DNA from: Choanephora cucurbitarum | Lineage: Eukaryota; Mucoromycota; Mucoromycetes; Mucorales; Choanephoraceae | Assembly: GCA_025331435.1 (NCBI GenBank) | Contig: JAIWNI010000010.1 | Coordinates: forward strand, 186,001-250,000 | Direction of reading: 5' to 3' | Length of the DNA: 64,000 bases | Part shown: piece after piece, positions 25,258 to 37,037 of the stretch | How the letters are laid out: every line of letters begins with the position of its first letter | How positions within the stretch are numbered: the first letter of the stretch is position 1 | The notes under the pieces: model-generated | What the model was told of the DNA's origin: nothing | The model's database searches: none | The model's input: the letters and a program-made list of their open reading frames with translations, nothing else | Program-made: the position numbers and the translations under genes

Positions 25258-27115
25258 TTATTGTGGAAAGATAGGTGCATTGATACATGTCGCCTTATTT
25301 CTTTGATTGCTTTTGTGTCTCTTGAGAGCATCCAGCCTATAAGTGTTTAAATTAACCTTATGGATTGAAGAAATGTATATGTGTGTTTACCTTGAAAAAC
25401 TCTTATTGCATCCAGTGCATTGATACGGTTTATCTCCACCATGAATCTTTCCATGTCTCTTGAGGTCATGATTTCGACTGAATGCCACTTGACAAACATG
25501 ACAGACAAATGGCCTGTCATCTGTGTGTGTGCGTGAATGACTCTTGAGATTGTAGAGCCTTGCAAATGTCTTTGTACAACCAGGAAACAAGCAAGGATAA
25601 TAGGTCTGTGTCTGATTGTCGACTGTAGTAGTGATGGGCGTTGAAGAAGCATAGATGGACATGGCAGCACTCTGGGTATTGGCTAAGGCAGGATCCGACC
25701 GTTTTCGCTTCCTTACATGTGAAGACAATGCTATTGATCCCTTTTGATCTTCCTTGACATGGTTTTCTGTGTCATTTGTGATTGTGTTGGATGATGGTAT
25801 AAATAGAGAGGATGAATTTGTTTGTACAGAAGATGATGTGGCACTAGTCAGAGATACTTTAGTTTGCTGTAGTTTTTGCTGAAATGCATGAGGAAACAGT
25901 AAGAGGGCTGCTGCATCTGCATAGTTTAATGAGGGAGTATGTGTTGATGTGTTTGTGTCATGATTAGAAGAAGTAGTGTGTGTTGTTGTGTCATTATTAG
26001 TATGAGGTATATCTGTATGTGTGCTGGATGAGGAAAGGGATGGGTTAGTCACATTTTGGTTGTTGACTACAGTTGTGGCATTTGCTGTTGTTGTGACTGA
26101 AGCAGCTACAGATTGTATGGAGCTGAGTAAGGCTTGTGAAATGATGGTCTCTAGTGTCATTTGATCACCCTCTTTGAGCTTTTCGCTTATTTTCTGAGCA
26201 AAATTGACCCAGTCTGCAGAAGTCATGTCATGTTGAACTGATGGACGAGGTGTGACTGATGCGACAGGACTGGTTCGAGATGAAGCAGGTGATGAAGCAT
26301 TTAAGCCCTCGTCTCTTATCTTGTTCTTGAGCCATTCTTGATCCACATACTTTGCAGCTAATGTGTTATCCCATCGCTGCTTCAGTTGCTTTCCTTTTCT
26401 ACCGGGAATGATCGTCGCAATCTCTTTCCACCTTCCATAGCCAAACTTTTTTATGCCAGCCAATAACAAATCGTCTTCTTCACGTGTCCAAGCACCTCGC
26501 TTTTGTTGTTGCTCTGTCTGCTGTTGTTGTTCTTTAGAAGTAGTGTTGGGTGAATCAGGCTTAGCGGTTTTCTTGTCGCTCGATTGTTGAGCTAATCCTA
26601 ATAACTGTAGAGCAGTAGCAGCAGCAGCTTGATCCATGAATTCAGTACTGGTATTTTTTTCTTGGCTGGTTTTCGAAGAATGTGTTTCATATGATGTTCC
26701 TGCTTGTTGTGGCTGTATAGCCTCTTTTCTTAAGGTTGCCAAAAGCTGTTCTTGTGTCGCTTCGTTTAATAAGCCTATTGAACCAAGCGAGTGAATGAAT
26801 AAAGAAGAAGAAGAAAAAAAATGTGTCGAACTTATACACACCTGGTTTAACAGAGAGTGCTGCAGCAACTGTGCCTACAACGTCCATGTTACTAGAAGCT
26901 TTATGTAGCAGTGCTGCTGCTAAGGTAGATCCATTATTATCGATTGATGGTGATGGAGTGTTGTTTGCTGTAAAATCTGATGTTGAATCTAATTGTTGGG
27001 ATTGTTCTATAGTGGTTTTCTGAATGGATGGAGAAGCAGGTAGATCTTGTTGGTCTAATACCACATCTCTGTTCTGCTTCTCCAAAGAAGGCTTAAACAT
27101 ATGCACACGAGCCAT
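25258..27115 (-). CDS. Transcription factor combining a Myb/SANT repeat and three Crz1-like C2H2 zinc fingers
   Basis: Minus-strand exons 27115-26842, 26774-25391, 25336-25258; 578 residues. One Myb/SANT repeat spans about 184-236 (GAWTREEDDLLLAGIKKFGYG, then WKEIATIIPGRKGKQLKQRW). Long Ser/Thr/Asn-rich low-complexity segments follow. The C-terminus holds three C2H2 fingers (about 485-565): CLFPGCTKTFARLYNLKSH, CHVCQVAFSRNHDLKRHGKIH and CTGCNKSFSRLDALKRH. Finger sequence (FARLYNLKSH, RPFVC) resembles the calcineurin-responsive factor Crz1/Prz1 and its relatives. The third finger is split by the second intron; only splicing gives its histidine half. The gene is convergent with the carnitine acetyltransferase, with 27 bp between stop codons. 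Targets cannot be told from sequence. Confidence 0.88.
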
Positions 27116-28854
27116 CTTTATGTAAAATAGATACAGAATAGACAACAATGATAATTTTTTTTAAAAAAAAGAACAAAGGTACAAGAGAAAGAGAGAGAGG
27201 CTGTGATCAGGTTCACTTCTCACGGCTATTTTTTTTCCGGAAATTCAATTGTTTTTTTTTTCTTGACAGAATTTAGTTCTCTTGACAGCGCAGAGTCCAT
27301 ACAAGCACTACATTATTATTCTTCTCTCTTTACACGCCCAAAGCTACTGAACACATGATTACAGTAGTCTTGGAACAGATCAGTTTTCATGTGCGTATTA
27401 TGAATCGTTTGGGTTTTGACTCTAGTGTTGAATGTCAAAACTTTTAAGTGAGAGAGAGAGGGAGAGAAAACTTTTCACCATTGCTACCGAGCTAATTGAG
27501 TGTCATAAACGAGGAGAGAATTCGTCAAATAACTAGGAGTATACCGTATGTTCTTCATTGAAAGAAAAGTGTGTCCGCCATCAACTGCTTGACATAACTG
27601 TCGAGCTATTATATTGATTCTTTTTGTATTCAAGCTTACTAGTTACTGCTATTCTATCAATTCAAAAGCTGACTTGCTAGCTGTACTTCCAAAATCAAGC
27701 ACATTGATAGCATTGTCCGTGATACTTGCTTTAATACCTGTATAGACAACATCGAGAAGATGCTTTGATCGATTAAACACGTACATTCTGTCTTGCCCAA
27801 ACAGAAAAGAAAAATTAAGCAACATGAACATAGTTTACCTGAAAGAGAGCGAAGGTTGATTTGATATGCCTCTAACTTTGATTAGTAGTGAAGTCAGTAG
27901 TTTTCTAATCCAATAAGATTCTGGATATGGGCTTCCAAAAATGAACCTTACAGATCTTCAATAGATCATAACTTTAACTGCTCTACTATCTTTCTTATTA
28001 TGCACGTACTTCTCAGGAGAAAAAGGAGATTGAAATTTCGAGTTAAACTCAGAGTAAACAAACATGTTGTCTCAAGGAATAATGAATAAATGTCGTTCTG
28101 CCGTATACACTAAATCATCTTTGGTTTGATACATCAGAAAGACTCTATGAACAGTGCCATTGTAACAAGCTAGGTTTTCTCTTCTTATGTGGCCACAGTC
28201 ATCTCAAGCTGTCCAAACTGGCTTCGAAAATCTGTCCAATGAAAATGCTGTACCTTGATTTTAGATGGGTAAATTTAAGTGAGTAACAAGGAAAGGCACC
28301 TGTGAAGATGACGAATTGTGTTTGTACATCTGGATCAAATGAAAGGCGCTTCTGTTTGAAGCTGGCATTTAATTTTTACATGCATAGTTTGTTCTTCTGT
28401 TGGTTGTTAAAGCCAAACCTTCCCCCCCTCCCTCGAAGCTGAATCAAGTCAAGTGCTTAGCAACAAATTAAAGTTAAATGAATAAATCTATCATTTGTCA
28501 CAGGGCTCCGAAATGTCATGTCGAGCTTTTCTTTCAAGTGATGCAAGATAATATTGGATGTACCTTGTCTTCTATATGATTCTGACGTGTACATATATGC
28601 TAAAGCTTTCATTTTTCTTTATGAAATTGAAGACCTTCATCATCTTGTTTCTTCACCAAAAAAAAAACTATAATGCTTCAAGTGCAAGAAGAAGCAGTCA
28701 ACAGAATGCACTCTTTGATTTTGCAGCCATGATGAAAAAGGAAAAGGAGAGTTTTGAGAGGGACAAGGAACTTTTTTTTTTTTTGAAAGGCTAATTTTTT
28801 TTTAAAATTTTCTCTCTTTTTTTTTTCTACCTTTTTTTGTTGTTAAGCTTCGAG
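27116..28854. other. Intergenic region upstream of Myb/C2H2 factor and ARP1
   Basis: 1.7 kb between two divergent genes. No intact gene. Coding-like scraps: minus 27831-27649 (60 codons, with LLDVVYTGIKASITDNAINVL) and plus about 28670-28780 (SSQQNALFDFAAMMKKEKES). These do not join into a model and may be relics. T-runs precede the ARP1 start. Confidence 0.45.
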
Positions 28855-30347
28855 ATGAATTCTGAATTTGACGATGTAATATCATCTACAAGATGAATAG
28901 CTTGTTGCTGACAACTTTTTACTTTTCAAACGAATAGGTGCTGACGAATCAGCCTGTAGTGATTGACAACGTAAGGAAGGACCATCAAGCTGATGGTAGT
29001 TCATCCTTCTCATCTCTTGTTCTTGAATAGGGTTCAGGTGTTATCAAAGCCGGTTTTGCTGGTGAAGAACAGCCCAAATGCTTCTTTCCTTCCATGTAAG
29101 AGAGATGTTATATGTTGAAGATAATGAGGCTGATGAGTGAACAATCTTTAAATAGGGTGGGTCGACCAAAGCATGTTCGTATCATGGCAGGTGCAGTAGA
29201 AGGCGACAATTTTATCGGTAGAAAGGCACAAGAGCTGCGCGGCTTATTGAAAATCAGATACCCTATTGAACATGGTATTGTCACAGATTGGGAAGATATG
29301 GAACGTATCTGGCAGTACATCTATACAGATGAACTCAAGACATTATCCGAAGAAGTAATGAGTTTCATACGCGTTTCTCTTTCCTCTTTTTATTCATTTT
29401 TTTTTTTTAATTCTGTAGCACCCTGTCTTATTGACAGAAGCACCTTTAAATCCTAGAGCAAATAGAGACGCCGCTGCACAAATCTTTTTCGAGACATTCA
29501 ACGTGCCTGCACTATTCACTTCCATTCAAGCTGTCCTTTCGTTGTAAGTCATATGTACTGGAGAAAAAGGAGGAAACAGAACATTCAACCTGCATCATTT
29601 TAGATATTCTTCAGGTAGAACGACAGGTATTGTGCTTGATTCTGGTGATGGTGTGACTCATGCAGTGCCTGTCTATGAAGGCTTTGCTATTCCCCATGCC
29701 ATTCGTCGAGTGGATATTGCAGGAAGAGATGTCACAGAATACCTGCAGTTGTTGTTAAGAAAGTCAGGCTATAATTTCCATACAACAGCAGAAAAGGAAG
29801 TTGTTCGTATCATCAAAGAAAAGACATGTTATATTGCCTTGAATCCCGCTAAAGAGGAAAAAGAAACAAGTGGCAAAGTAGATGACTTTATGTTACCCGA
29901 TGGTAATATCATCAAGGTAAGTCCTGTTGTTTATCCCAAACGATAGCCCTATCTCATTTTCATCTTAAGCTTGGTGCTGAACGTTTCCGTGCCCCTGAAA
30001 TTCTGTTTCAACCTGAGTTGATTGGTGAAGAATATCCTGGTATTCACCAAGTCATTGTTGATTGTATCAGTCGTGCAGATCTCGATTTGAGAAAATCGCT
30101 TTATTCTAACGTGGTTTTATCTGGTGGATCTACTTTATGTAAAGGCTTTGGTGAGCGTCTGTTGTCTGAAATCAAGCGTCTTGCATTAAAGGACATTAAA
30201 ATCAAGATCTATGCTCCACCTGAGCGTAAATACAGTACCTGGATCGGTGGTTCTATTCTGGCCAGTCTCAGTACTTTCAAGAAGATGTGGGTTTCTGCAG
30301 AAGAATATCAAGAGGATCCTGATGTTATTCATAAAAAGGCCTTTTAA
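28855..30347 (+). CDS. ARP1: Actin-related protein 1 (centractin, dynactin filament subunit)
   Basis: Seven exons: 28855-28875, 28938-28970, 29031-29095, 29156-29354, 29419-29543, 29604-29916, 29970-30347; 377 residues, the normal ARP1 length. It builds the short dynactin filament that links dynein to cargo and positions nuclei and endosomes in hyphae. Actin-fold signatures seen: phosphate 1 loop [20 protein letters not shown], the ARP1-typical [34 protein letters not shown], the phosphate 2 loop [16 protein letters not shown], and [20 protein letters not shown]. The first two exons are tiny (7 and 11 codons) and are missed by simple ORF calling. They supply the N-terminal beta strand and are supported by exact frame restoration. 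Confidence 0.96.
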
Positions 30348-30549
30348 GATATCACTTTATACTTCTTCAAGCTTTTTAAATTATACCTCATAAAACACCA
30401 TTATTATTACTAGATATAAGTTACTTTGGTAATTAATCATGATCATGTTACACACACACACGTTAGCTCCTTCTCTTGCGGTACCTGAATTGAACTTGCT
30501 TTCTTTTCTTCTTTTTTTTTATTATTCTAACAATACATAACCTTGAGAG

Positions 30550-33350
30550 ATGGACTACTTTTCAAAGTTCAAGAAACGCATTGCTCCACCAAAAGCACAG
30601 CCTACTAGTGCTATGCAACTAGCCAAATTTCACAAATATTGGGAATATGTTCATGTAATTAATAGATAATTCATTATTTCAACATATGACTGAGTAAAGA
30701 CTGTACATAGAATATATTTGTGTTAGACGACAGAAAAGCCAACATGCATGTGCAACAGACTGAGATTCCCAGCAAACTACGCCAAATGGTCGACTTACTT
30801 GTCGATGAAGAAGCTCGTCAAGAGGACAACACAACTGGCTTATGTATGGAATACTTTCTAAAGAATGGCGTACTCCAATACCTGGTGACCATTTCAGAAA
30901 AGGAGGATTATCCTGTAGGCATTCGAGGTGAAGCCATTCGGACGATAGCCAGCATGATTGACTTGTTAGACGACCGATTCTTGGTGCATAATGCAGTGCA
31001 TAAGCCCACCATCAAATTACTTCGATTTTGTGTGTTAGATGATCGACAGAGCGAACTTTACAGCGATGATTTAGTGGATTTAATGTACATTATCTGCTCA
31101 AAGATTCATGGATTTCCAGCCCTTCTTAACATCTTCTTTCATGATACGCATTGGTTAACTACTCCTCAGAAGAACAATGCAGTAGCCATCAAAACAAACG
31201 AAGAGCAACAACACCAACAACAAGATGCACATGAGTATGAGTTTTTGTTGTTCACTTATCTTTTACGGTTTGTGCATCGTGAAGGAAGATCGGGCGATTT
31301 TGCTCGTACCGGTCTCTTGTTCCTTGTTGAGATGGCTACAGACCAATTGGGAGATTTCATTTTGGGCTCTGATTTTGCAACAATTCTATCAGCTGGCTTA
31401 GGTGCTCTCTATTCTCAGCTGCCTCGAAAGTTAATTGTGAAAGATGAAGCAGAGCAGATTTACGCTACCACTACTTCCTATCTGTTGGGTCAAGATGGAC
31501 TAGAAGAAGAGACAAACACCAGCAGGTTCCCCTCTACTCTGGGTGCAGAATACTCAAATTCACCTGAATTCCGTTATCAGCTAGATTCCTTTTTAAAGTT
31601 ACTTGAATTCTGTCAAGATGTTCTGATGCGCTGTCCTAACCAAGCAATCTTGGTATCCTTATTGACCAACATACGTGCCAACTTTCTTGAAAATATCCTG
31701 TACCCATCTATCCTTGAATGTAATGATCTCGATGGCTCTTCTGTAGCTGTCATTAGTTACATTGATCTGATTTTGCAGACCATTCAACAAGACGACCTGG
31801 CTAAAGTAGTAGTAGGATTCTTGATGAACGAAGATGATGAAGAAGACATAAACACAACAACTGAGATGGCATCAGAGACAGATCCTATCCAGATTGAACG
31901 AAGACCAAGTACATCAGCTCATATCACTCTTAAGGATTTGATCTTTGGTCGTCTTGAGTGCAATTCCCAATCGACTGTGATTGCTACTCTCAAGCTATTA
32001 AAGACCTTGGTCACAAAGCATTGCCAATACTCACTCAGCTTACTCTCTATCTATCCTGATACCAACAAGAGCTCTATGATCATTTCTCACCATCTAAGAG
32101 AAGTCGAACTCTACTTTTCATTGATTATCGCAATTGACGCTCAGCATGCTCAAGAAGTGTTGAATTGCGGTTATGAAGAGTATTTGCGTGATGTTGAACT
32201 GTCGATGGATTTGGATGGATGCTATCAGAACATGCGATCCGACTACGACCAAACTACACGACAATTTGATCTGAAAGAGACCTCCAAGGCCAAAAAAAGA
32301 CGCAGCTTCAAATACGGTCAACGTCATCATGAAGAACAACTGGAGGAAGAGCAGATGAAGAAACAGCACAGAAAGCAGATGACACGACACTGTGTACGAT
32401 CCACAGATCGTCTCTTGCAGATCCTGTTGAACCTTCTCAGCCATTTCTTTACTCAATCCTCTGAGCTCAACTTGGCCTTGACAGGTGTGATCGCTGCTCT
32501 GGCCATGTGTCCTTACCGCAGCTTAGAGGGTTGGATCTCATTCAGTGAGCAAGACCGTACGCATCGTGACGATATCCTTGTCTTGAATCCATCCGACACT
32601 ACCTACCAACAACAGGGTCAGGATAACCCAAAGACCAAAAGTAGTACACAGGAAGCAGAGGATGAAGACGACGATCGATCGGTTGATTTTGGTGTAGAAA
32701 GGGAATCCAGTCAGAAGACCATGCCTACCTTCTTCAAGTCATACCCGCCTTTCTTCACCTTGTTACGTACACTCACACAACAGGTAGATTATTACCGTTC
32801 AGAGATCCAAGCCTTTGATCAGCTATTAGAAGAACGTCGAAATGCCTTGATCTCAGGTGAAGTACAAGAGGGAACTAAACGTATGGCCACTTTGACTATC
32901 TCGTCTCCCCCTCCTCCAGCCCCTCTTGCCTCTGGTCGAAGACCTTCTGTCTTGCGTCCTCTATTAGATACACCTGCCCTCACTCCCTCTGTCTCTACCT
33001 CAACCACAACCACGCGCTTGAATACCAACATGTCAACCATCCTCAACAATCCCATGAGTCCCCTTACGGTGCATATCAAAAAGACCAATACGCGCATTCA
33101 ACCCCTATTTCCTTCCAACTTCATTAATGAGCGAGAAGAGCCCATCTTGGATTTGGATGATGAAGATGAACATACATTTGCACCCAAGGTGACTGATCCT
33201 TCCCGACAAAAGCGACTGGATAAGAGTACAGAAATTACCTTGTCAACTTTATTAAACAATGTAGTCATTCTAGAAGAATCCATCAAGGAATTAGTGGCGT
33301 TGATGCAGGTCAGACGTAGCTTAGGTATTGATGAAATTGCTTATGTTTAA
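30550..33350 (+). CDS. FHF complex subunit, Hook-interacting protein (FHIP / FAM160 / RAI16-like)
   Basis: Two exons, 30550-30654 and 30711-33350; 914 residues. FHIP proteins join FTS and Hook to couple early endosomes to dynein-dynactin, demonstrated for FhipA in Aspergillus. Recognition rests on the N-terminal block FHKYWEYVHNIFV and the following helical repeats (IPSKLRQMVDLLVDEE, YFLKNGVLQYL, FLLFTYLLRFVHREGRSGDFAR). A charged, low-complexity stretch near residues 660-690 and a Pro/Ser-rich segment near 760-810 separate it from the C-terminal helical part. The short first exon supplies the family's N-terminal motif. It lies 202 bp downstream of ARP1 on the same strand, a neighbour in the same transport pathway, though fungal gene order need not reflect function. 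Confidence 0.85.
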
Positions 33351-33575
33351 ATATATATACAAGTTTTTCTTTTCTTTGCTTACAAAAAAAAAAGAGTGTA
33401 TAAAAAGGGGAGAGTGGGATTGGCCATGTTAAAAGAGACAGTGCTTGTTGTCAAGCAAGGAAGCTTGATCTGAATCAATGGTAAATGATTCAGAACAAAA
33501 TACATTCTGTTGGCTTTCTATCATAATATAGTCTAAAGAGAAATAAGAGCACATTCAATAAGGGGTTTTTCTCTT

Positions 33576-33884
33576 TCAAAAGTCTACTATACATTGAGTG
33601 CCGGGTGGAATATCAAACGGAACTATCCATTCAAGTTCTTCTAGATGTACATTTAGCTGGCCTAGAGACAGTACTTTTTGATTGGCCGTATGAATGGATT
33701 TAGACATTAATGAAACAGAGACAACACCTTCTGTTGCATTTGTGGACCATGTAATTCTCAAAAGTTTGCCTCTCTTGATCTCAGATGCCTTGTTGGGAAA
33801 GGTCACCATCAATTCTTTGGATAGTGGCAATAGAGAAGTGAAATAGCTAGCAGCCAAAAAGAAGGCAGCAATAGGGAATCCCAT
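33576..33884 (-). CDS. Small secreted Kre9/Knh1-like N-terminal domain protein
   Basis: 102 residues. Residues 1-23 form a hydrophobic signal peptide (GFPIAAFFLAASYF). The rest matches the Kre9/KNH N-terminal module of fungal Ser/Thr-rich surface proteins: LMVTFPNKASEIKRGKLLRITW, a central VSVSLMS strand, and the closing WIVPFDIPPGTQCIVDF. Kre9/Knh1 proteins act in beta-1,6-glucan assembly, but the module alone is widespread and of unknown function. The first ATG in the frame was taken as start; 27 upstream bases are open but only offer TTG. There is no Ser/Thr-rich tail or GPI signal, so it is either a minimal secreted form or lacks an unrecognised 3' exon. Confidence 0.75.
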   Translation of the reverse strand: MGFPIAAFFLAASYFTSLLPLSKELMVTFPNKASEIKRGKLLRITWSTNATEGVVSVSLMSKSIHTANQKVLSLGQLNVHLEELEWIVPFDIPPGTQCIVDF

Positions 33885-34041
33885 GTAATGAAGAAGATAA
33901 GGAGAGAACAAGAGCCAAATTGTCTCACAATTGAGTGCTTTTTTCTTCTTTATATTTATGGATAGAAAGAAGGGGAACTAGGAGATTTGGGGTAAAAAGG
34001 AGAGGGGAGAAGAAGAATAGGAGAAGCATTTTGTTTTTCAC

Positions 34042-34590
34042 CTACTCATCTTTCTGCTTACTATGTTTTTGCTGAGATTGAGATAGAAGAATGGTTCCTG
34101 CTAAAATAAAGCTTGCACCTATCCACCACCTTAAGGCCAATGGCTCTTGAAAGACAACATAGCCTAAGATAGCCTAAACAAATCAAGAAAGTCAAACGAT
34201 CATGCTTATTGATCTAATGTATTTATGATTTACAGAAGTACTGAAATTGACAGCACCATTGACAATAGAAACTTGAACTGAAGAAGGAGAGCGATTCAAC
34301 GCTTTAGTAAATGTGGTCCACATAATAGAGTTACAGGCAAAGATAAGACCGAAGCATATGCCTCGGATCAAGATAAGTGCCGTCTATTAGAACAATTAGT
34401 TCAGGTGATAACGCGTAGACTTATTTGGATTGTTTACTTTTTCAGGTACCAATTGATATGCAGACATGATATCAGTATAAAAAACAGTGGTACGTTCATC
34501 CGAAAAAAGTTTGGCAAATACAGATGAAAGTGCTGCAAAAGCCCCTGAAATGATTGCAAAAGGTATATACGATGTGGATGATTGAGTCAT
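34042..34590 (-). CDS. TMEM42-like small membrane protein (EamA/DMT fold half)
   Basis: Minus-strand exons 34590-34438, 34383-34234, 34173-34042; 144 residues with four hydrophobic segments, the size and pattern of TMEM42. Markers: FAIISGAFAALSSVFAKLF in segment 1, CNSIMWTTFTKALNRSPSS in segment 2, then VNGAVNFSTSAILGYVVFQE and WWIGASFILAGTILL. This is half of an EamA/drug-metabolite-transporter unit (10 helices), so it probably works as a dimer; the substrate is unknown. The C-terminus is polar (SQQKHSKQKDE). Each exon ends in phase 0 and each carries one or two membrane segments. The start codon is the first ATG, directly before the hydrophobic segment. Confidence 0.85.
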
Positions 34591-34752
34591 ACTACAAAAT
34601 GAAGAAAAAAAGAAAATTAAATGACAGATCTATTCAAGAGATAAAACCTGTGTACTAAAACCTGTGTTCCCGGAGTTTGAATAGTACTGAGTCAGAAATT
34701 ACATTTTACACTTTTTCATCTTTTTTGCTCTATAATAAACCACACTCGAGTC

Positions 34753-36953
34753 ATGAATCAATTGACAGATAAAGAATATTGCAAGAAAAACTACTTTAAG
34801 AATCAGTTTCCAGATGGTAAACATTTCGAAAGATTTACTATTGAGCCACGCAAGGGCCTAGAAGATACATTCAACAAGTGTAATCTTGATATCGGCTGGG
34901 CACTGACAGGAGGTTCAAAAAAGAACATCAAAGGTTGCCCTACTCGTTACAATAAATGCCTTGGTGCAGTCTATTGTGATCAAGAAATCTGTCCTTTTTT
35001 TAATAAAGATATGAGACCTTCTTATACTTTAGAAAAAATAAAAACACAGACCTGTTTTCATTGTAAAGAAGCATTGAAGCATAGGGAATGCAAAGTAGCT
35101 GTCAAGTTTACTCTGATTTACGACGAGATTAGTGATCTGACTAGCTGCGTTGTTAAGTGTGAAGGCATACACTCTCATGAAAAATACAAGAGACTCCATC
35201 TTTCGGGAGAGGAAGACAAAGTTCTACACGAAAAGGTTCAAAATGACCAATTCATTGCTCCAAAGAGTTTCAGCATCGGTGTCACTTCTCTACCTGGACA
35301 ATTTACCAGCATGGCCAAGGAGATAAGCTCTGCATTAGGCAACCAAGACAGAGCAAAATATCAACTGAATGCCACCAAGGCATCCTTAGGTATTAGTAAG
35401 AGTAGTGATTTTTTGGGTGATCTTAGCAAGATAAGAAAAGAATAGGAAGGTTACATTACCTATGCACAGGTTGCCAATGACAAGGACTTCATGATCGTCT
35501 TTTCTGCTTTTAACTTGTTGAAATACAACCTTCCTTTTGCAACACAGCCTATCGTAACAGATGTTACATATAAAGCTGTTGCCAATGACAAGAAGTACTT
35601 GTGTTCTTCCGTCATTTACGTTCCTGAAATGCGGAAAAGCATTGTCTTTTTCCAAGCAGTCATTGGCAGTCTCGAAGCAAGTACTTTTGCTACATACTTT
35701 ATCAAGTTGTTTGAGCACATAAATATTGCAAAGGATCGCTTTCTTGGTGTTGTCATGGATTTCTCTGCAGCACAACGTTTAGGTTTTTTGCATGCCTTCA
35801 ACTATCATTACCACAACAGTGCCAATGGCAGCGGTACTCCTGAACAATTGAATGAAGGGATTAGCTATCTCAAAGGATGCCACATGCACTGGATGCAGAG
35901 CGTACAGCGAGCATTCAAAAATCATTCTGCTGTACCTCCACAGATGAAAAATGAGTTTTTGGCTCTCGCCTACAAGCTAAGAACAGCAGAGGCACAATCT
36001 ACCTTCCTGGAAACAGTGGGACTGATTCACAGCAAGTTCCCCAACTGCCGTAGATGGCTCAGATGGTGGATGAGATACGCTGTCAGCAGCATGATCTTCA
36101 ACTGCCAATCTTTGATGATGGAATCGCTTGCTACCCATCCTACAAGAACTTCGAACTCGGTTGAAGCATACCATAGTGCCCTTTACCGTACTATGAATGA
36201 GAAATTGAGCTTGTCTGTGTCCTTGAGACACATAATGCAGTTTGCCCAAGGTGATTTGCATCTCCTTTCAAGTTATTACGAGGACGGAATTGCACCTCGC
36301 TACGGCCAAAAGAAGCGATTCAGAAAGAGCAAGCGACTCGCCAATTTCTACAAAGAAAGCGACAGTCGTGCCCCAGACAATTCTGAGGCACTTTTTGGAA
36401 GTCTTGATTCTCAAACAAATCAAAACAAGAGAAAGGATCAAGAAAAAGAAGAACAGTACTTTGTCGCTCTCTTAGCAAAGTCAAAAGAGAGAAAGTTTAA
36501 CTGAAGATTTGGAAGAAGATGATGATGAAGAAGAAGTGAAAGCAGGCGTAGAAGTTGAAGATCTTGGGATAGCAGATGAAAGAGATTTGAAGTATGATGC
36601 AGTAGTAGATTTGACTGATATTGTGAAAGTCAGGAGAAACTATGAAGTTGAAGAAGACATAGATGATATCAAGAAGAACTTCCCCAATAAGGGCGAAGAA
36701 ATTCCAGATGAAGTCGAGTGTTTTTTGTGATCACAATGTCAGCAGCTGCAACCACTTTATGTCACAATTCTCGATTGATGCAGATGAATTGACTTTGAAG
36801 GCTGTTGCACCTGTTGTAAAGAGTATGGAAGAAGATTGTGTTGAGCTGCCTGATTACACCGATAATTGTGATGAAGAAAGCTTGGATATCAACATTTTAG
36901 GTACGATATATTCACATCTGTTCTGCCTTTTGAAGTACTCAAATAACAACTAA
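34753..36953 (+). pseudogene. Decayed Mutator-like (MULE) transposase with GCM/WRKY-type zinc finger
   Basis: The transposase reading frame is broken. Part 1 is 34753-35442, stopped by an in-frame TAG at 35443-35445. Part 2 continues in the same frame to 36504. The sequence then carries on in the next frame to 36730 (acidic segment) and in the third frame to about 36953 after a T-run near 36719-36724, indicating two frameshifts. The N-terminal region has spaced Cys and His residues (CLGAVYCDQEICPF, CFHCKEALKHREC, CEGIHSH) like the WRKY-GCM1 fingers of MULEs. The catalytic core shows the expected acidic triad context: TDVTYK, VVMDFSAAQRLGF and SNSVEAYHS. No alternative intron removes the TAG in frame. 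No convincing terminal inverted repeats were found by eye. Confidence 0.75.
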
Positions 36954-37037
36954 TGATGATAAAAGGTATCGTAACATATGAGGTGGAAGAGAAAGCGAAA
37001 TAGGTATTTATTTAGTGAGAAGGGTGGTTTAATACAT

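Noticed and set aside
35396..35469. An intron (GTAAGA donor at 35396) that would remove the TAG in the MULE transposase
   Set aside because: None of the nearby AG acceptors that would remove the stop restores the downstream frame, so the stop is real in this copy.
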